From positions 1-64,000 of the forward strand of contig CAYRFQ010000013.1 in assembly GCA_964423615.1 (NCBI GenBank): a DNA stretch of 64,000 nt, written 5' to 3'. Below are positions 45,586-55,418 of this stretch, in pieces (the stretch's first letter is position 1; each line of letters opens with the position of its first letter). This stretch comes from CAYRFQ01 sp964423615 (GTDB lineage: Bacteria; Planctomycetota; Planctomycetia; Gemmatales; Gemmataceae). Both the position numbers and the translations under genes were made by a program. The notes beneath the pieces were generated by a model. It worked only from the letters and a program-made list of their open reading frames with translations. It ran no database searches and had not been told where the DNA came from.

Positions 45586-47646
45586 TCAGAGGATAATGCT
45601 ATAGACTGTTGGGGCCGATAAGCCCCATGGATCTTCAACATTGGCTGCGACGTATCCGGTCTCTTCGGGTTCTAATTCAATCCAAACACGGAAGGTCCCA
45701 TCCGCTTCCACTTCGACGGGGTATCCTCCCTGCCAAGACGCCAACCCAGTGATGGTAAGAACTAGCCCGAGTGGGGACTCATCTTGGACCGTCCCACGAA
45801 ATTCATATGTGTTTCCAAACTGGTGACTGATGATGAAACTCGTGATCTCCGGAGGGTCAGTCTCCACAGCCGTTTTCTGCATTTCGGACTCGTCTCCTAC
45901 TGAATCGACGACTATGGCCGTGACGAGTCCTAATCCACTAGCTAAGGCGGAAAAACTAAAGGAACCATCGGGGTTGGTCGTTGTTGTTCCGCTTACAACT
46001 CCGTCGAACGTCACAGTCAATCCGCCGGGAACTCCATCGTCTACCTCTCCCGACACAGTTACCATCCGTCCGGCGTGATAAGTCACCGAAAGTGGAGACA
46101 GTGTGGGTGCCACATTCTCGACCGCGACTTGTTTGCTATTTTCAGCGGTGTAGGAACCGTCTTCATCAGTGGCGAATGCTTTAACCTCGAACGTACCTGG
46201 AACCAGGTAAGTATGGGTCGCCATTTTGGGGTTTCCCTGGATCGTTTCGATGGGTGTTCCGTCACCCCAGTCGATCTGCCAAGACTCGATGGTGTCCAAT
46301 CCCACATCGCTGGCCACCAAGTGGAGCGTATAGTCCTCGCGTTCCAGTGCGTTATCAAGTCCGTAAATCGACAAGCTAGGTGCAACGTTATCGACATAGA
46401 CATTGAAGGTGTCGCTACCCACGCCACCATCATCATCGGTGACCGTCAAGGTAACGGTGTATGTTCCGTTATCACCTGGTGTGAAGCCAAAAGTATCCGA
46501 AGTCCCGTCGGAGATTACGTCTCCGTTGTCACTCGACACTTGCCAGGAGTAGGTATGTGTGTCTTCGGTGCCGGGGTCTTCGAAGGAACTCGTGAAACTA
46601 ACGGCACTCCCCTCGTTGGTAGTTATGTCATCGCCACCATCGACATTGATCGGACTGACGTTGTGAATATCCAGGACTGTATCGTAGAGAAGAGTACTCC
46701 CGTCGGCCGTGTTAGTGACCTCGATACGTACCCCATACTCCCCGTCTTCGGGATAAGTGTATGGGAACGAAACGCCAAATTGATTCCCTCCCGTCTGTAC
46801 GACATTACCGGAAGTAGTCTCAGTTCCCCAATTGATTGAGACGTCGAGATCATTAACTTGCACCCACGGCGCTAGGGTCAAAGTCGTCAGGGTATCGTTA
46901 ATAGGAGTGCCTTCCGGCAGGTCCAAAGGTTGAGGCGGACTGGCCTGCATTCCGACCTTCAGATAGACCGTTGCAACGTTCGAAACTCCAGCAGCGTCAT
47001 TGACTTGATACTGAAAACTATCAACCCCAAAAAATCCCGAATTGGGTGTGTAGACAAACATTCCCTCGGAAGACCAAGCCAGGTGGCCGTTCATGGGCAA
47101 CGAAACGATATCGGCTGTTGCCGTCGAGGGATCCAACAACAGGTCGTTGGTCATCACGCTTTTGGTCGAACGGATGACCGGAGTGTAGTTCGTTTGATCG
47201 ATGTCATCGAAAGCATCTTCAACTGCGAACGGTTCATGATCTCCCACGCCGATATAAACTTGTTCTGTGTCTTCGGATGGGCTACTCGAGTAGAGATACT
47301 CGAAACTATCCACTCCATTGAAATCTTGATTCGGAGTGTAGTCAAATGTCCCGTCTGCGTTCAGTTGGATCGTTCCATTGGTGGGTACGGTAGCGAGTTG
47401 AACCAGATCATCGGGAGACGAGATGTAATCGTTGGCCATCACTCCGGACTCACTATTCACGATGTTGAGTGATGTATTCTGTGCAACGGAGTAAGAGTCG
47501 GGATGCGTGATGGCTCCCTCGTGTATCGGGTCACCTAGTACCACGATGCCGGAGGGAGCGAGGATATCCTCTAACTGCTCGACTTGAAGAACAATACGGG
47601 TTGCCGAACAAGAAACTGAACTTCGACGGGAAAGCTGGCTGAACAT
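45586..47646 (-). CDS. secreted surface protein with Cadherin-like and PKD-type domains
   Basis: A 686-residue extracellular protein. It starts with a short basic segment then VEQLEDILAPS, like the N-terminal motif found on many planctomycete exported proteins. Two Cadherin/VCBS-like domains follow (residues about 50-235; the SGVMANDY / GTIQLNADGTFDYTPNQDFNGVDSFEY pattern is repeated as VMTNDLL ... GMFVYTPNSGFFGVDSFQY), then PKD-like or Ig-like domains (about 240-500; for example EDGEYGVRIEVTNTADG, NGTYTVTLTVTDDDGGVG, PGTFEVKAFATDEDGSY) and two final beta-sandwich units. It is Asp/Thr/Gly-rich with no catalytic motif. AGGAG before ATG 47646 supports the start. Confidence 0.88.
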   Translation of the reverse strand: MFSQLSRRSSVSCSATRIVLQVEQLEDILAPSGIVVLGDPIHEGAITHPDSYSVAQNTSLNIVNSESGVMANDYISSPDDLVQLATVPTNGTIQLNADGTFDYTPNQDFNGVDSFEYLYSSSPSEDTEQVYIGVGDHEPFAVEDAFDDIDQTNYTPVIRSTKSVMTNDLLLDPSTATADIVSLPMNGHLAWSSEGMFVYTPNSGFFGVDSFQYQVNDAAGVSNVATVYLKVGMQASPPQPLDLPEGTPINDTLTTLTLAPWVQVNDLDVSINWGTETTSGNVVQTGGNQFGVSFPYTYPEDGEYGVRIEVTNTADGSTLLYDTVLDIHNVSPINVDGGDDITTNEGSAVSFTSSFEDPGTEDTHTYSWQVSSDNGDVISDGTSDTFGFTPGDNGTYTVTLTVTDDDGGVGSDTFNVYVDNVAPSLSIYGLDNALEREDYTLHLVASDVGLDTIESWQIDWGDGTPIETIQGNPKMATHTYLVPGTFEVKAFATDEDGSYTAENSKQVAVENVAPTLSPLSVTYHAGRMVTVSGEVDDGVPGGLTVTFDGVVSGTTTTNPDGSFSFSALASGLGLVTAIVVDSVGDESEMQKTAVETDPPEITSFIISHQFGNTYEFRGTVQDESPLGLVLTITGLASWQGGYPVEVEADGTFRVWIELEPEETGYVAANVEDPWGLSAPTVYSIIL

Positions 47647-48379
47647 TGGGGAACTCCTGATTATGAAGTTGAGAGGAGAAGACTGTTATGGGCACACACC
47701 ACACAGAACTATGTCAATGATTCGTATGATAGTGCGCACCGAGATCGCATAGAAACCAGACGTATGGACTTCGATAGTACGAGGTTTTGTGTTACGTCCG
47801 TGTTTATATCCAAGATATGGACATTGCCAAGAGAGTATGTAAAAAATCAGGTTGATTAACAATCTCAAATCTAAATCGAAATTTTACGACCCTGGCGGAC
47901 AATGTTTCTTGACTTTCCGGAAAACCATTTGGTTTCTCCAAGATCGGATGAGGAAAACAGGTCTGGTCCTAAGGAGTATTTCATTGCAAGAACATCGGAT
48001 GAATCGGAGAAAACTCCATTTTGAAAAATGTATGAGGAACGTAAATTGTTCGATTTTTTTTAAGTTTTGGCAGAGTTAAGTTCGACCTCCCTGTTTTTCT
48101 ATTGATTCAGGCAAGGAAACTGGGGAAGTCTCGATGTTGACGCCATTTGGTGAAGTGAGATACGAGCAGCAAATATTCGTGGAAGCACTTTTTTTCCAGT
48201 ATTCCCATTTTCTTGGCCAAACCGTATCTAAAATTCGATTTGGTAATTGAGGAAAAGATTGGTCTTGAGAGAAGACAGAGAGTTTACACAAAAAAAGCCG
48301 AGCGAGATCATTTCTCGCTCGGCTTGGGAAAAGGTCAATTCCGAGTTCGTGCTGACTCCGAAAGTCAGCAAATATTTCA
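47647..48379. other. gap with the kinase terminator
   Basis: No gene is supported in 733 AT-rich bases between the kinase and surface-protein genes. The only clear feature is the terminator at 48289-48325. Confidence 0.5.
48289..48325 (-). terminator. intrinsic terminator of the sigma/kinase operon
   Basis: A perfect 13-bp stem (48295-48307 with 48313-48325; AAGCCGAGCGAGA) with a 5-nt loop, followed on the minus strand by a U tract. It lies 55 bp after the kinase stop and is the best intrinsic terminator in the window. Confidence 0.9.
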
Positions 48380-50887
48380 CTAGAAATCCATGGTTGCCGT
48401 AGGATCTATGAGTTTTGGCACCTTAGCCTGGCTTTTGGTCCTGTCTTGGCCAGCGAGAACACCTTCCCAGACGTTTTTGGGAGTCACTTTTTGAATCTTT
48501 TTGAACAGATCTGATCTCTCGATTGTTTTTCTCGAGACACCATGCTCGATTGCCTCACGGATGTAAGTCCGGGTAGTTTCTAACTCCTCTGGATGGCTTT
48601 TCTGCTGATACAACGCCGAGAAATGGCACCGAAGCAAGTATAACTCGGGATAAGTGACGTCGGCAGGATCAGGAATAGCTCTGATTGCGCTCTCGATCGC
48701 CGCGAATCCCTTTCTCAAAACCATTTCTGTAACGTCTTCTTTGCACAGAGTTTTATTGCGAGGCAGAAACGGCGGCACGACGGGGTCATTTTCGTACAGC
48801 GTCCAATCCCACTTCTCATCTTCTGGTCGTTGGTTGGCCAAAATGTAACAGACTTGGGCTTTTCTGAAATAGGCCGCGAAAAGAGGGACTTCGGACTTAT
48901 TGGCCTTTTTCGCCAGTGCGATGGCCAAATCAAAATAGTAAATAGCCCTGGCGTACTTCCCACATTTGGACTCGAACCACCCGAGATTATAACAAAGAAT
49001 CGGCGACTGCACCTTGTCTTTCACAGCTTTCATGTACTTGTCCAATATGAAAAGGCGATCGTTTTCCTTGTCTCGAAGCTCTTCCCGGGTCTCAGGCTCA
49101 AACTGGTTAAATGCGCGATGCAGACAATACACTTGGCACAAAAGGCAATTCCGAGCCCGTTCGAAGTTGTGCGTTTCTTCGTAGTGTTTTCTTAACTCGC
49201 CGTATTTCCCGGCAGCCGGGCTCCAACGCTCCTGGTTTTGCAACCGTTTGACATTCTTGTAGATTTCCTTGGGAGTTAACTTTTGAGGAACCACTTTCTC
49301 CTTACTTGGTTGCTTCGAGGCGGAAGGAGTGACTTCCGGCTTTCCCGTTACCTCCTCGTTGCCGATCACTTCGTCGTCGATTGGTTGCTTCGAGGGTTCA
49401 ACGCCTTCGGTTTCCGGGTTCCCTTGGGCCACGAGGTCCGATGAAGGAACGTAGAGCTGAGAGAACGCCATGCCACTCCCGATTGCCAGTGAGACGAGCA
49501 GCGAAAGTGCAACCAGCCACTTCCACTTCGGCTTTGGTTTCTCCTCGGGTCGTTCTAATCTCGTGATGATCTCGGCTGCCGACTTGGGTCGATCCTCAGG
49601 GTTCACGGCCAAGCATTGGTGGATGACCTCGGCGAAGTTCCGATCGATGTCGGTCCGAAGTTCCTCTATGGGCTTGACTTCTTGTTGATGCCGGCGTTCG
49701 AGTATTTCGCGAAGTTCCTCGGTTTTCAACTTGGCGGAGAGGCGTCCAAACGGATGTTGTCCGGTCAGTAACTCGTAAAGAATCACACCATAGGAAAACA
49801 GGTCCGAACTCGTCCCCAAACGAGGTGGTTCGTTTCGAGTCGGGTCAGTCGCCCGAAGTTGCTCCGGCGACATGTAGGCAAGCGTGCCGCCGAGCCGATT
49901 GGCGACAGCCTTGTCGTCAGCGGAGAGATTGAAGTCGAGGAGTTGGGGAGTGCCATCCGGCGTGAGCAAGATGTTGGATGGCTTCAAATCCTGGTGCCGG
50001 ATGCCTTGCCCATGGATGAAAGCAAGCCCCTTGGCCAGTTCGACAGCGATATAGCGGATGCCTTGGCCATACGACCACGTAGGGTCAATCGAAGACGACT
50101 CGTCGGGCTTGGGTGTTCCTTCGCCCTCAGACGTAGAAAAGTCTGCTCGTCGGGGGTCTTGAATTGCCTTGGTGATGACCTCGGCGGAAGTTGGTGGCGA
50201 GTCCGATTGAAACGCCAAGTCAAGCACATGACAGAGCGTTGCTCGCCCGCGGTAAGGCATGCAAACCGCCGTTAACCGAGTTTGGGGATCTTTCGCGACA
50301 GAATAAATCGGAACGACATTGGCGTGATGGAGTGGTCCTTGAATGGCGAGTTCTTCCGAAACGCCCTGGAACGCCACTTTGACCACGACCTTCCGGTTTC
50401 CGATGGCTGGTTCGGCAGCGGAGAAGACCCTCGAAAAGGCACCTCGCCCAAGTTCTTGCTCAAGGTGAAATCCCGAGAATGTCTGCCCCACAGTGGGCCA
50501 GTCCGATTCCTTGGGAGCTTCGAGGAGATCACCATGTTCTTCGAAGAAATTGTGGACTTGGAGTAATCGGAAAAGTGAACTTTTGACGGCTGGGAATTTG
50601 GCGCAATATTCGTCCGGGTCAACCGAGTTGCCTTGCTCGATTTGTCGGCAGAAGCTCTCGTAGGCCTTCCCGAGCAAACTCGATGGCTCTGGACCGCTTT
50701 CCAGATTCACGGCTTCCAACAAGCCGAGAAACTCGTCGACGTCAAGTTCGTCTCTGTCTGTAGGTAGTTCTCCTTCCGGAAGACCGTTGGTCAACAGTTC
50801 TGCTTGACATTCCTGCCTTGACAGTCTCTTGGAGGACTTCAGGCCTTCAGCAGGATCAGAGGCAAGAGGAGTTGTGTTTTGGGTCAT
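48380..50887 (-). CDS. membrane Ser/Thr kinase with atypical HQD/DFN motifs
   Basis: An 835-residue Hanks-type kinase. A 130-residue N-terminal region is soluble. The kinase spans about 140-445: GRGAFS glycine loop (148-153), Lys 170 in VVVKV, catalytic loop HQDLKPSN at 298 (Arg of HRD replaced by Gln), DFN at 318-320 instead of DFG, SPEQ at 340. An acidic insert of about 45 residues (226-271) lies between the hinge and the catalytic loop. One membrane span at 456-476 is followed by 360 residues outside, with TPR-like helices. The metal-binding Asp and catalytic Asp are kept, so activity is possible; loss of Arg in HRD usually removes activation-loop-phosphorylation control. The start overlaps the sigma gene stop by 4 bp (ATGA). 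Confidence 0.92.
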   Translation of the reverse strand: MTQNTTPLASDPAEGLKSSKRLSRQECQAELLTNGLPEGELPTDRDELDVDEFLGLLEAVNLESGPEPSSLLGKAYESFCRQIEQGNSVDPDEYCAKFPAVKSSLFRLLQVHNFFEEHGDLLEAPKESDWPTVGQTFSGFHLEQELGRGAFSRVFSAAEPAIGNRKVVVKVAFQGVSEELAIQGPLHHANVVPIYSVAKDPQTRLTAVCMPYRGRATLCHVLDLAFQSDSPPTSAEVITKAIQDPRRADFSTSEGEGTPKPDESSSIDPTWSYGQGIRYIAVELAKGLAFIHGQGIRHQDLKPSNILLTPDGTPQLLDFNLSADDKAVANRLGGTLAYMSPEQLRATDPTRNEPPRLGTSSDLFSYGVILYELLTGQHPFGRLSAKLKTEELREILERRHQQEVKPIEELRTDIDRNFAEVIHQCLAVNPEDRPKSAAEIITRLERPEEKPKPKWKWLVALSLLVSLAIGSGMAFSQLYVPSSDLVAQGNPETEGVEPSKQPIDDEVIGNEEVTGKPEVTPSASKQPSKEKVVPQKLTPKEIYKNVKRLQNQERWSPAAGKYGELRKHYEETHNFERARNCLLCQVYCLHRAFNQFEPETREELRDKENDRLFILDKYMKAVKDKVQSPILCYNLGWFESKCGKYARAIYYFDLAIALAKKANKSEVPLFAAYFRKAQVCYILANQRPEDEKWDWTLYENDPVVPPFLPRNKTLCKEDVTEMVLRKGFAAIESAIRAIPDPADVTYPELYLLRCHFSALYQQKSHPEELETTRTYIREAIEHGVSRKTIERSDLFKKIQKVTPKNVWEGVLAGQDRTKSQAKVPKLIDPTATMDF

Positions 50888-51465
50888 TGGTCCATGTCTC
50901 CCAGTGACGCGGCTTTTTCCCGAAGTCGGGCAATGATCCGACGGACAGACCGTGCGCTGACTTGGAGTTCATCTGCAATGGTGTTGGTGTCTTTACCATC
51001 CCGAAGAAGATAGAGCACTTTTTTGTATGCGGCAGGTTGTTTAGCCAAGAGTTGTTCCCAGGTTTCTCGCCCCATGACAATTTGGCTCGGCGTTGGTTGT
51101 GTCCCCGAAGGTAAATTTTGCATAGCATCCTGTAGGGGTCGGTTCCGCCGACAGTCTTTCTTCTGAGACTTTTCCCGTCGAGCCGCATCAACCACTTTGT
51201 ATTTAGCCATGGCGCGGAGGTAAGCACGAAGCTCGCCTGGGGTCGAGCATTTATCGGCCTTCCGCTCGTCAGCAAAGAAAGACGCCCAAACTTCCTGGGC
51301 AAAATCGAGGGAATCGAACGCTTGCCGCATTTCCGGCGACAGCGTCCCTCGTATAGCTTGATGCAGGAAAGTACCGTAACGATTTAGGAGCAGTTCAGCC
51401 GCTTCTTCCGAGCCTTGAAAGGCTTCGCGGATCAATTGGGTTATTTCCTCGTTCTGAGAATGCAT
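50884..51465 (-). CDS. ECF-type RNA polymerase sigma factor linked to kinase
   Basis: A 193-residue sigma-70-family factor with region 2 (about 20-90; FLHQAIRGTLSPEMRQAF, DFAQEVWASFF) and region 4 (about 130-190; LLAKQPAAYKKVLYLLRDGKDTNTIADELQVSARSVRRIIARLREKA). It overlaps the start of the kinase gene by 4 bp, so the two are translationally coupled. In planctomycetes and acidobacteria several ECF groups are encoded beside Ser/Thr kinases and are thought to be controlled by phosphorylation instead of an anti-sigma; no anti-sigma gene is here. ATG 51465 follows GGAAGGG at 8 nt. Confidence 0.9.
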   Translation of the reverse strand: MHSQNEEITQLIREAFQGSEEAAELLLNRYGTFLHQAIRGTLSPEMRQAFDSLDFAQEVWASFFADERKADKCSTPGELRAYLRAMAKYKVVDAARREKSQKKDCRRNRPLQDAMQNLPSGTQPTPSQIVMGRETWEQLLAKQPAAYKKVLYLLRDGKDTNTIADELQVSARSVRRIIARLREKAASLGDMDQ

Positions 51466-52307
51466 CCCGGAACCCTTCCATTGGGAGTTTCTACGGAAGA
51501 CGGGATACCGAGAAACTCTTGGTTGAGATAAGACATTTCCTCGCTTAGTCAAGTATCTTTTGCTGGGTTTTCAGGTTCGTGATAGCCCAAAACCTCTCGA
51601 TTGTGGTGTAGAATGACGCAATCGGGGGTCGTTTGCGAAATCCAAACTCATCCCGAAGACTTCCACACGTCCTGGTGGGAAATCGGAGAGCAAAATCGCA
51701 ATTCCACAAACGAGAATCTATACAGATATAATTTACAATATTTACAACAAGGCAAACGTCTTCAATATTTGTTTTTCCGATTTCTTCGACGATTTGGTGG
51801 CTACAGGGTCTTCTGACTATCCCAGCCTGCAGTTTTTATGGTGTTCTGCAGGTATTGTGCCTGGTCATTCTTCCGAGTCGTGGAGAGACCGAATTCACTG
51901 CTGTTTTTCGCGGACTTGTGGCTCGGTGGTCGGAATGACACGCAGTCACACGAACAGTCCAGAAGTCCTTTGGGATTTCTGAATGTAGACCCTTGCCAAA
52001 ACACAAACAATCCAGAACAACAAATTGTATGTAGAATCACCTATTGATTGTAGCGTGTGTAGCAACTCAGAGCGATCTGGAAAGTCAAAGAGTTTTTCCG
52101 CCCGCGAAATTCTAAACTACATTCGTGGATTCAATCCTCCAAAGTTTGACGCTTTGGGTTTGCCGTGAACCAGGTCCATTCAGCGGACAAGGAAACGAAA
52201 TTGCCTGAAGGAGCGTTCGGGTTCGAACCGCCTTCCGTAGTGCGGTTCGTGACCTCAAGGATCTGTTGAGTTTTCGGGAACGAAGCAACAAATCGCTGGG
52301 ATTTTCA
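51466..52307. other. gene-free divergent intergenic region
   Basis: An 842-bp gap between the sigma operon and the plus-strand epimerase-like gene. An AT-rich stretch lies at about 51715-51765. I see no gene or RNA. A GGTTCGAACC-like string near 52209 is not part of a tRNA fold. Confidence 0.4.
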
Positions 52308-53357
52308 ATGCAGTATTTTATCACTGGGGCCACTGGCTTTCTGGGCAGCCATATAGCCGAAACGTTGGTCGAGAATTCGCAAGAAGTTGTCGCCCTCGCA
52401 AGACCAGAAAGCGACACCACTTTTCTGGAACGACTCGGCGTCACTATCGAACGTGGTGACTTCGGTGACCCTGAGGTCCTGCACCGCGTACTCCCGAGTG
52501 CAGAGGCAGTCATTCATTGCGCCGCCAAGGTCGGAGACTGGGGACCAGTCGAAGACTATCGCCAAGTCAACGTGGAAGGCTTGAGGCGGTTTCTGGAGGC
52601 CTGTAAAGGGCTTGCCCTTTTCCGGTTCCTATACATCAGTTCGCTTGGCGTTTACGCCACAAAGCATCACCACGGAACTGACGAGACCGAACCACTTCCG
52701 AAGTCCCATGTCGACGGCTATACCCAATCGAAAGTAGAGGCCGAGCAACTTGCATTGAAATACTACCAAGACTTCGGGGTTCCTGTTGTCATCCTCCGAC
52801 CTGGGTTCATCTACGGACCGAGGGATCGGCATCTCATCCCACGCATCCTAGAAGGACTTCGACTGGAGACCATCCGATATCCAGGCGCCAAAGGTTATCG
52901 AGCCCTGAACACGATCTACGTGGGCAACTTGGTGCAAGCAGTGCTCTTGGCCTTGCAAAGAGAAGAAGCTGTGGGCCAAATTTTCAATCTGACCGATGGC
53001 GAATATGTTTCGAAGCGACAGTTCGTCGAAGCCATCGCCAATCAAATGGAATTGCCCTGCCCGACCCGCACCCTACCGTTGTGGTTGGCCCGTTGGATTA
53101 CCTGGTGGACCGAGACTTGGGCCAAGGCAACAGGTGCCAAGACTGCTCCGATGTTCACTCAAGCCCGACTCAAGTTCATGGGCTACAACCTGGATTTCTC
53201 TATCGATAAAGCCAAAATGGAGCTTGGGTATTTGCCTCGCTACAGTTTCGAGGACGCCATCTATTTGACGATGCGTTGGTTCAAAGAGCAAGAGGCGAAA
53301 GGACAATCAGACCCAGACGCTCCTCCTGGAATCGTGAAACCTCAGGAGACGAGTTGA
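52308..53357 (+). CDS. NAD(P)-dependent epimerase/dehydratase (extended SDR)
   Basis: A 349-residue extended short-chain dehydrogenase. The nucleotide fold is GATGFLGSHIAETL, followed by the D-x-x-D-type E/D at the end of strand 2 and VIHCAAKVGDWG. The catalytic Ser and YxxxK are in YISSLG and DGYTQSKVEAEQL; LRPGFIYGPRDRHLIPR is the substrate-loop signature of 3-beta-hydroxysteroid-dehydrogenase/sterol-type and related SDRs. Substrate is not clear: sterol/terpenoid decarboxylation or sugar-nucleotide epimerisation are both possible. ATG 52308 starts the first strand; the upstream in-frame extension is not needed. Confidence 0.88.
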   Translation: MQYFITGATGFLGSHIAETLVENSQEVVALARPESDTTFLERLGVTIERGDFGDPEVLHRVLPSAEAVIHCAAKVGDWGPVEDYRQVNVEGLRRFLEACKGLALFRFLYISSLGVYATKHHHGTDETEPLPKSHVDGYTQSKVEAEQLALKYYQDFGVPVVILRPGFIYGPRDRHLIPRILEGLRLETIRYPGAKGYRALNTIYVGNLVQAVLLALQREEAVGQIFNLTDGEYVSKRQFVEAIANQMELPCPTRTLPLWLARWITWWTETWAKATGAKTAPMFTQARLKFMGYNLDFSIDKAKMELGYLPRYSFEDAIYLTMRWFKEQEAKGQSDPDAPPGIVKPQETS

Positions 53358-53769
53358 GGCTTCTCTTGAGTACAAACCTCAGGCCACGACAAATACACTT
53401 CACCCTCCTATACCAACGAGATCCCAACAATCCGGTTTTCCAAAATCGAGAGGATTACCCTCGACGCTTTCAAGGGTCCGCGTTGGGTAAGTAGTTTGGT
53501 CGCGTTCCCGCCACCGGAAGAGGGCCAAAATCCGGAGTGGCTTCGCAGACGTCACAGACCACGACGACCTCGCGGAACCGTGTGGGGACTCGTAAGAACC
53601 TTGGATTGGGTTTCGATGCTCGCCGACGCTTGCGGAGTCCAAAATCCACAACACCGCCTCCCGAACTGCTTGACACTGCATACCAGTCAGGGACAATGAA
53701 CTATTACTTCGGGCCAAGACGGACCTGGCCCCCACCTCTCCATCAATGTCGTAGCTGTGAGGATGAATA
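53358..53769. other. gap before the aldehyde dehydrogenase gene
   Basis: No gene, hairpin or repeat that I can support in 412 bp. Confidence 0.4.
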
Positions 53770-55263
53770 ATGTCGACACTCGCACCAGAACGCCCGAGAG
53801 CCATCCAACCGCCCACCGTCAAACCGCAACAGCCGCTTTTCATCAACGGGAAGTGGCAAGACAGCGTCTCCGGAAAAACGTTCGCCACGGTCAACCCGGC
53901 GACCGGCGAAGTGATTTGCCAGGTGGCCGAAGGAGACAAAGCCGACGTCGACTTGGCTGTGCAAGCCGCCCGACGAGCGTTTACCGAAGGCCCCTGGGCT
54001 CGAATGAACGCCTCCGACCGAGGCCGACTGCTTTATCGACTGGCCGACTTGATCGAACTGAACAAGGAAGAATTGGCAGCCTTAGAATCTCTCGATAACG
54101 GAAAACCGTATCGGGACGCACTCGCCGCCGATTTGGCGTTAACGATCCAGTGCTACCGCTACTACGCCGGTTGGGCCGACAAGATTCACGGGAAGACGAT
54201 TCCGATCGACGGGAATTATTTCTGCTACACCAAGCACGAACCCGTCGGCGTGGTCGGCCAAATCATCCCCTGGAACTTCCCCCTGTTGATGCAGGCCTGG
54301 AAATGGGGTCCGGCCCTGGCGACCGGATGTACTGTCGTACTCAAGCCCGCCGAACAAACTCCATTAACGGCCCTTCGAGTCGCCGAATTGGCGCAAGAAG
54401 CCGGTTTCCCCGACGGCGTCATTAACGTCGTTCCCGGTTACGGACCGACCGCGGGGGCGGCCATCAGTGGTCACACCGACGTCGACAAAGTTGCGTTCAC
54501 GGGCGAGCATCTTACCGGCCAAATCATCATGAAGGCCGCTGCCGAAAGTAACCTCAAGCGAGTGAGCCTCGAACTTGGCGGCAAGAGCCCCAACATCGTG
54601 TTTGCCGATGCCGACCTCGATGCCGCCGTGGAAGGCGCGTACTTTGGTTTGTTCTTCAACCAGGGCCAATGCTGCTGTGCGGGCAGCCGGTTGTTCATCG
54701 AAGAGAAAGTCTACGATCAGTTCGTCGAGAAGGTCGTGGCCAAAGCCAAAGCCCAAAAAGTCGGCGATCCGTTCGACCCGAACACGACCCAGGGACCTCA
54801 AGTTTCCCAGGACCAACTCGACCGCATCTTGGGTTACATCGAGGCGGGCAAAACCGACGGGGCGAAACTCCTCTGTGGTGGGAATCGCATCGGGACGAAA
54901 GGATATTTCGTCGAGCCGACTGTCTTCACCGACGTCAACGACGACATGAAAATTGCCCGGGAAGAGATTTTCGGACCGGTCATGAACATCCTGAAGTTCC
55001 GGACGATCGACGAAGTCGTCCAACGGGGAAATCAGACGCACTTCGGTCTCGCTGCCGCCGTCTGGACCAAGGACGTCACGAAGGCACACCGCATTGCCAA
55101 CAGTCTCCGAGCAGGGACCGTGTGGGTGAATTGCTACGACGTGTTTGATGCAGCAGCGCCGTTTGGCGGTTTTAAGATGAGTGGCCACGGTCGCGAACTT
55201 GGCGAATATGCCCTCGAACTCTACACCGAAGTGAAGACCGTGACGATGAGTTTAGACGAGTAG
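53770..55263 (+). CDS. aldehyde dehydrogenase (NAD+-dependent family)
   Basis: A 497-residue cytosolic enzyme oxidising an aldehyde to an acid. Motifs: IPWNFPLL, KPAEQTPLTAL, VAFTGEHLTGQ, catalytic Glu in LELGGKSPN, catalytic Cys in NQGQCCCAGSR (about residue 303), EEIFGPV and the final MSGHGRELGEYAL. Overall it is closest in wording to the ALDH1/2-type (retinal/acetaldehyde) group; physiological substrate is unknown. GAGGA about 8 nt upstream supports ATG 53770. It is followed by trmJ-like on the same strand after 155 bp. Confidence 0.95.
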   Translation: MSTLAPERPRAIQPPTVKPQQPLFINGKWQDSVSGKTFATVNPATGEVICQVAEGDKADVDLAVQAARRAFTEGPWARMNASDRGRLLYRLADLIELNKEELAALESLDNGKPYRDALAADLALTIQCYRYYAGWADKIHGKTIPIDGNYFCYTKHEPVGVVGQIIPWNFPLLMQAWKWGPALATGCTVVLKPAEQTPLTALRVAELAQEAGFPDGVINVVPGYGPTAGAAISGHTDVDKVAFTGEHLTGQIIMKAAAESNLKRVSLELGGKSPNIVFADADLDAAVEGAYFGLFFNQGQCCCAGSRLFIEEKVYDQFVEKVVAKAKAQKVGDPFDPNTTQGPQVSQDQLDRILGYIEAGKTDGAKLLCGGNRIGTKGYFVEPTVFTDVNDDMKIAREEIFGPVMNILKFRTIDEVVQRGNQTHFGLAAAVWTKDVTKAHRIANSLRAGTVWVNCYDVFDAAAPFGGFKMSGHGRELGEYALELYTEVKTVTMSLDE

Positions 55264-55294
55264 TTGAAAAAGTTGGGAGTTGGGAGATTGTTTT

Positions 55295-55309
55295 TTGGCC
55301 AAAGGCCAA
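55295..55309. other. hairpin after the ALDH gene
   Basis: TTGGCC (55295-55300) pairs with GGCCAA (55304-55309) around AAA. The surrounding gap also has AGTTGGG repeats and a CTCAA-rich run. A terminator role is possible but the U run precedes the hairpin. Confidence 0.3.
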
Positions 55310-55418
55310 TGACAGTTTAGTCTGGGTAGACTGCCCCGGAAAAAGAACGCCTTGATTCCTTCGCTTCGGGTGAACTCTCAACTCTCAATTCTCAATTCCA
55401 TCACCAGTTGACTCGCAC

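Noticed and set aside
52200..52230. tRNA suggested by a GGTTCGAACC string
   Set aside because: No matching T-stem, acceptor stem or anticodon arm on either strand.
53400..53939. Minus-strand frame of 179 codons
   Set aside because: Overlaps the aldehyde dehydrogenase start in antisense and has no domain.
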